Below, piece after piece: positions 5,643 to 8,769 of a stretch of 8,769 nucleotides of DNA; within the stretch, counting starts at the first letter, position 1, and the number at the start of each line of letters is the position of its first letter. The DNA lies in NCBI GenBank assembly GCA_027622115.1, contig JAQBZS010000243.1:1-8769 (forward strand). The letters run 5' to 3'. A program made the translations under genes and the position numbers. Source of the stretch: Planctomycetota bacterium. Its GTDB lineage: Bacteria; Planctomycetota; Planctomycetia; Planctomycetales; Planctomycetaceae. The notes beneath the pieces are model-generated. The model was not told the origin of the DNA and made no database searches. It was given only the letters and a program-made list of their open reading frames with translations.

Positions 5643-7576
5643 TATGGCGTCCCCTGCGTCACCGACAACAGCCGATCCACATCCGGATTCGCGATCTCCC
5701 GAGTCTTTCCGTCAGCCCAGCGAATCACGATTCTCTTGACTGAAGCCTCCGTGCCGAGCCCAAACGTGACGGGCAATTCCACTTGCGACAGATAGCTGCG
5801 AGTCGGCATGACTTGTTGGCGGAGTACTTGGTCTCCGGCATGCACATCAACCCACGAACCGATTGCGTCTCGATTGCATGTTGTCCCGGTGAGTTTGACG
5901 CGCAACCAGTGATGTCCCGTTTGCTGGCCGTTGATCAACAGCCGAGGCGTGCCACCCGTGGTGCTGATCACCACGTCCTGATCTCCGTCACCATCGACAT
6001 CGGCGAAGATCGCGCCGCGGCCGACGATGCGTTTGGCGAAGTCCGCGCCGCAACGTTCGGCGGGAGCCAGAATGAATTCGGTCTGATACTGCGTGCCGCA
6101 GTTGTAAAGCAGTTGCGGCGGTTGTTCGTAGTGCTGGCTTTCCTGGAAGCGATGGATGTCGGACTCCAGATGCCCATTCGACGACATCACATCCAATCGC
6201 CCATTCAAGTCGGGGTCGAAAAAGAACACGCCGAACGAAAGCTCCAAACGCGTCACCGGGCCGAGACTGCTTGGAATGGCTTCGTCTTCGAACATGGGTG
6301 GTGTTTCGCCGTCGCCCGCATCTTGCGAGACATACAGCGCGGTCATTTCGTTGGTGAAGTTTCCGACCGTGATCCCCATGCGATCGGAGTTTCGAAAACA
6401 ACCCAAGTCCGTGCCCATGCCGCCGCGAGCATTGCCTCGCAAGTCGAACGCCGCGCCACAATCGCGGGCACACTCTTTGAACGTGCCGTTGCCGAGATTG
6501 TGAAATAGGAAGTTCTGCACCGTGTCGTTGGCGACGAAGATGTCGATCCAGCCGTCTCGGTTGAAGTCGGCGAACGTCACGCCGAGCGACTTGCCGCGCG
6601 GTGCCCCCGCGTGGCGAATTCCGGCCGACTCCGTCACGTCGGTGAATTTGTTGTCGCCGTCGTTGCGAAACAAATACGGATACGTCCCGTTGAAGTCCTT
6701 CGGTCGACCATATCCGCGTTCCTTGCCGTCGATCGTGAACTTTTGGCCGAGGTCAAATTCGGCGTTCCATTCGAGGTAATTGCAGACGAACAGATCGAGC
6801 CGTCCGTCGTTGTTGTAGTCCAACCAGCCGGCACTCGTACTCCATGCGTCCTTCGCACCGGCCACTCCCGCAGCCTGCGTCACTTCGACGAACTTTCCGC
6901 CGTCATTGCGAAACAAGTGATTGGGTCCGACCGCCGTGAAATACAGATCGGGATCGCCGTCGTTGTCGAGATCCCCCACGGCGACACCCATCCCAAAGAA
7001 CGACACGTCGAGTCCCGCGGCTGCTGTGACGTTCTTGAACTTGCCCGTGCCGTCGTTTTGGTAAAGGGCCATCGTGGCCGGTGTCGAATTCGCCGCCGCA
7101 TCGTGCTCCCATTGCCGCGAGTTGACGAACAACAGGTCTTGGTCGCCGTCGCTGTCGTAGTCCAAGAAGGCACAACCGCCGCCCATCGTCTCCGGCAACA
7201 GTTTCTGACCCGTGGCACCGTTCGCATGGACGAAGTCAATCCCGGCTGCTGTCGTCGTATCGCGAAATGCCAACAGCGGAACGATGTCGTCGGGGACGGA
7301 TGGTCGCACGCCGATCACGACCTCTTCTTCCTGCTTCTCGGGCGCGGCTTCTTCGGGTCGCGTAACATACCAAGCGGTCGCTCCGCCGATCGCCGCCAAG
7401 CCAAGGAACACGATCAGCGACCAACGAAATGCCTGGCTGATGACCGCATCATCGGACGCGTCGTCCACATCTTGAGTGGGCGAGTCATTGTGTGCCGCTG
7501 AATCGTCGGTTGATGCGGGGTTGCCCGTCATGGTTTCGCAATCGCTATCGCTTGGAATGTGATCTTCACGTTTCAT
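5642..7576 (-). CDS. Membrane-anchored FG-GAP/VCBS repeat protein with ASPIC/UnbV domain (CRTAC1 family)
   Basis: A 644-residue extracytoplasmic protein anchored by one N-terminal helix. Seen: a polar acidic N-terminus (1-50), a transmembrane helix (about 51-70, RWSLIVFLGLAAIGGATAWY) and an acidic linker. A beta-propeller of FG-GAP/VCBS repeats follows, with calcium-loop motifs at about 139 (DYDSDGDQD), 202 (DLDNDGDPD), 253 (DYNNDGRLD), 337 (DFNRDGWID), 454 (DPDLNGRLD) and 526 (DVDGDGDQD). An ASPIC/UnbV domain closes it at about 568-640 (NRDAIGSWVDVHAGDQ, then RSYLSQVELPVTFGLG). Known: CRTAC1-type proteins are abundant in planctomycetes, calcium-dependent and of unclear function. The charged N-tail before the helix suggests an N-in signal anchor. 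The start is taken at ATG 7576; an in-frame TTG at 7585 would add three residues, and neither has a clear ribosome binding site. First gene of a probable two-gene unit with DUF1501. Confidence 0.92.
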   Translation of the reverse strand: MKREDHIPSDSDCETMTGNPASTDDSAAHNDSPTQDVDDASDDAVISQAFRWSLIVFLGLAAIGGATAWYVTRPEEAAPEKQEEEVVIGVRPSVPDDIVPLLAFRDTTTAAGIDFVHANGATGQKLLPETMGGGCAFLDYDSDGDQDLLFVNSRQWEHDAAANSTPATMALYQNDGTGKFKNVTAAAGLDVSFFGMGVAVGDLDNDGDPDLYFTAVGPNHLFRNDGGKFVEVTQAAGVAGAKDAWSTSAGWLDYNNDGRLDLFVCNYLEWNAEFDLGQKFTIDGKERGYGRPKDFNGTYPYLFRNDGDNKFTDVTESAGIRHAGAPRGKSLGVTFADFNRDGWIDIFVANDTVQNFLFHNLGNGTFKECARDCGAAFDLRGNARGGMGTDLGCFRNSDRMGITVGNFTNEMTALYVSQDAGDGETPPMFEDEAIPSSLGPVTRLELSFGVFFFDPDLNGRLDVMSSNGHLESDIHRFQESQHYEQPPQLLYNCGTQYQTEFILAPAERCGADFAKRIVGRGAIFADVDGDGDQDVVISTTGGTPRLLINGQQTGHHWLRVKLTGTTCNRDAIGSWVDVHAGDQVLRQQVMPTRSYLSQVELPVTFGLGTEASVKRIVIRWADGKTREIANPDVDRLLSVTQGTP

Positions 7577-7589
7577 GTCCGACAATCGT

Positions 7590-7627
7590 CGAGTCTAAAC
7601 CGGATTCACGAGTCTAAACCGGATTCA
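7590..7627. repeat. Exact 19-bp tandem direct repeat (2 copies)
   Basis: CGAGTCTAAACCGGATTCA occurs at 7590-7608 and 7609-7627 with no mismatch or spacer. It ends 14 bases upstream of the CRTAC1-like ATG, so it lies in the 5' leader or core promoter of that gene. The spacing of just under two helix turns would suit tandem protein binding. A recent slippage duplication is the plain alternative. Confidence 0.85.
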
Positions 7628-7656
7628 ATTGTAAAACCGCAATTCTCACGCAGAAG

Positions 7657-7672
7657 TCGTGAGACTTCACGA
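7657..7672. repeat. Short perfect inverted repeat TCGTGA/TCACGA
   Basis: TCGTGA (7657-7662) and TCACGA (7667-7672) flank a 4-base loop GACT. This is a possible small hairpin or half-site pair in the divergent promoter region. Confidence 0.5.
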
Positions 7673-7680
7673 ACTCCAAT

Positions 7681-7715
7681 GAATCAACGAATCTTCTGCA
7701 CCCATTCGTTGATTC
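7681..7715. repeat. 12-bp perfect inverted repeat
   Basis: GAATCAACGAAT (7681-7692) and ATTCGTTGATTC (7704-7715) are exact reverse complements around an 11-base spacer. An extra ATTCGTTG copy lies at 7720-7727. There is no plus-strand gene just upstream for it to terminate, so an operator or a hairpin in a long leader fits better than a terminator. The half-sites are AT-rich relative to their surroundings. Confidence 0.8.
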
Positions 7716-7813
7716 TTTAATTCGTTGGGGAAGAAAATGCGCAAGAAAACATCAATCAACAAAGTTGTAGAACAAGCGATTCCGACCCCTTCCAGCTCAA
7801 CTTTGGAGTTGTC

Positions 7814-8605
7814 ATGCAAGTATTCATTGCACTTCTGGCCGTCACACTCCAGTCCGCTGAAACTCGTGTGAACGTGGACAACCTGACGGTGGCCCGCGAA
7901 ATCATCAGCACGGTCATCAACGCTCAGACTGCCGGCTTCGAACGCGGCGACTTTGAAGCCTACATGTCCATGTGGACGGCAGACGCCAAAATCGTCTGCG
8001 GTCGCGGTCCGAAGCCCGGAAAATTCGAATCCGTGACAGCTGGGACCGATATCGCCAAGACTCGGCGGATGCGGATTTCCAGCATTCCCAAAGATCTGCT
8101 CAAAGTGACCTATGAGAATGTCTCGGTCAACGTGGATGGGGATTCCGCGACGCTGGATACCGTGGCGCAGGTCGACGTCGGAAAAGACGGTGATCAAGAA
8201 GTCGTCCACGAGGTTTATCGATTGAAGAAGATCGACGGCAAGTGGCGAGTTCTCGAGAATCGATATTGGCCGGTGAGCCGCAAGAGTGGCGGCAAGACCA
8301 CGACCTATGACGACAAGACCTGGCAGCGAATCGACGCAGCGATCGCGGATCTTGCCGGAACGCAGCCGTCAGAACTGGCGGCTGCCCTGATGAACGCGTA
8401 TCGATTTCCGGAGGCCTTCGTGGTCGCTCGGCAAGACACCAAAAAGAATCCACGAGATGCCGGGGCATGGGTCAACCGTGGATGGATCGCGATCTCGGCC
8501 GGCAAAGGCGATGATGCGTTGAAGTCGTTTGAAACGGCGCTCAGTCTCGATCCCGACTCTCAGGTTCCGCCGTCCGTCGCCAAGGCCAAGAAGTCCACTG
8601 ATTGA
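7814..8605 (+). CDS. Secreted NTF2-like (SnoaL-type) protein with C-terminal TPR
   Basis: A 263-residue protein. Seen: a short hydrophobic leader (MQVFIALLAVTLQSA, predicted cut after residue 15, though without basic residues in front). An alpha+beta domain of NTF2/SnoaL type follows at about 25-155: INAQTAGFERGDFEAYMSMW is the classic first helix with its D-xxAxxxxW pattern. The strands VTYENVSVNVDGDSATLDT and HEVYRLKKIDGKWRVLENRYW come after it. Residues about 187-256 form one or two TPR-like helical pairs ending in GDDALKSFETALSLDPDS. No catalytic residues can be assigned; such domains bind small ligands or partners. Start ATG has GGAG at 7805-7808. It is read away from the CRTAC1-like unit and the next gene begins 16 bases after its stop, so those two are probably cotranscribed. 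The minus-strand frame across it is a shadow. Confidence 0.8.
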   Translation: MQVFIALLAVTLQSAETRVNVDNLTVAREIISTVINAQTAGFERGDFEAYMSMWTADAKIVCGRGPKPGKFESVTAGTDIAKTRRMRISSIPKDLLKVTYENVSVNVDGDSATLDTVAQVDVGKDGDQEVVHEVYRLKKIDGKWRVLENRYWPVSRKSGGKTTTYDDKTWQRIDAAIADLAGTQPSELAAALMNAYRFPEAFVVARQDTKKNPRDAGAWVNRGWIAISAGKGDDALKSFETALSLDPDSQVPPSVAKAKKSTD

Positions 8606-8621
8606 AGCTCACGAGAATCGC

Positions 8622-8769
8622 ATGCCCAGTTCACCCGCCCGGTTGATCGTGCTTAGGCGAGGCGACAGTCCAGCCGTCCAACAGGCGTGGCACACAATTT
8701 CCAAGACGCTCGACGCGCATCCCGGTGTCAGTGTCGTCCATGCAGGCGCGATCGACGACGCGCCGTTGC
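8622..8769 (+). CDS. Start of an unrecognised gene, cut by the window end
   Basis: ATG at 8622 opens a frame that stays open to the window end (49 complete codons). It begins 16 bases after the NTF2-like gene with a weak GAGA-like site in front, consistent with an operon. The visible residues (ARLIVLRRGDSPAVQQAWHTI, then HPGVSVVHAG) have a strand-helix-strand rhythm like the first unit of a Rossmann-like or other alpha/beta fold. There is no leader peptide. This is too little sequence to name a family. Confidence 0.6.
   Translation, partial: MPSSPARLIVLRRGDSPAVQQAWHTISKTLDAHPGVSVVHAGAIDDAPL

Larger units (their letters stand above)
7577..7813. promoter_or_regulatory. Divergent promoter region with direct and inverted repeats
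   Basis: This 237-bp interval separates the minus-strand CRTAC1-like/DUF1501 unit from the plus-strand NTF2-like gene, so it must carry both promoters. No clear -35/-10 pair stands out. It is unusually structured: a 19-bp exact tandem repeat, a 6-bp hairpin and a 12-bp perfect inverted repeat are all present. Coordinated regulation of the two units is an inference from this layout. Confidence 0.5.

Noticed and set aside
6611..7501. Plus-strand frame of 296 codons
   Set aside because: It is antisense to the FG-GAP protein; its length comes from the repeated GAC/GGC codons of the calcium loops read backwards.
7667..8209. Minus-strand frame of 180 codons
   Set aside because: It is antisense to the NTF2-like gene, which has a leader, a ribosome binding site and recognisable domains. 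The frame's end also crosses the repeat-rich promoter region.

Overview
The window looks like chromosomal DNA of a planctomycete (Pirellulales/Planctomycetales type). The main clues are a Tat-exported DUF1501 protein, a membrane-anchored FG-GAP/ASPIC-UnbV (CRTAC1-type) protein, a secreted alpha/beta hydrolase and a secreted NTF2-like/TPR protein. These are all families heavily expanded in that phylum. Base composition is moderately GC-rich and Shine-Dalgarno sites are patchy. No tRNA, rRNA, CRISPR array or insertion sequence is visible.

Left part (1-2384, + strand): The window opens inside the C-terminal ATPase end of a large SMC/Rad50-like protein of the SbcC/MukB/JetC class. About 200 bases without a convincing gene follow, then a small unrecognised ORF (944-1291). 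Next is a well-supported two-domain enzyme (1455-2384), a peptidoglycan-binding domain fused to an M15 metallopeptidase with no export signal.

Middle (2385-4161): A gene-poor stretch holds a minus-strand ORF that reads like a piece of a protein lacking a proper start. Its 3' end runs through a short tandem of a CCCCCTTGA-like unit that may belong to a dispersed repeat. A secreted alpha/beta hydrolase (2921-4019) follows. It has a strong ribosome binding site and an intact Ser-Asp-His triad, but a single-base frameshift near 3197 splits it into two ORFs.

Right part (4162-8769): A minus-strand pair, CRTAC1-like protein (7576 to 5642) then DUF1501 protein (5556 to 4162), is probably one transcript with a 16-bp perfect palindrome right after the first stop codon. 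Divergently, a secreted NTF2-like/TPR protein (7814-8605) is followed 16 bases later by the start of another gene cut by the window end. The 237-bp divergent region between the two units has an exact 19-bp tandem repeat, a 6-bp hairpin and a 12-bp perfect inverted repeat. It is the most regulatory-looking DNA here.

No complete novel system can be shown from this sequence alone. The items most worth a second look are the edge SMC-like ATPase without an obvious TOPRIM partner, the repeat-rich divergent promoter region, the frame-split hydrolase and the leaderless M15 peptidase.
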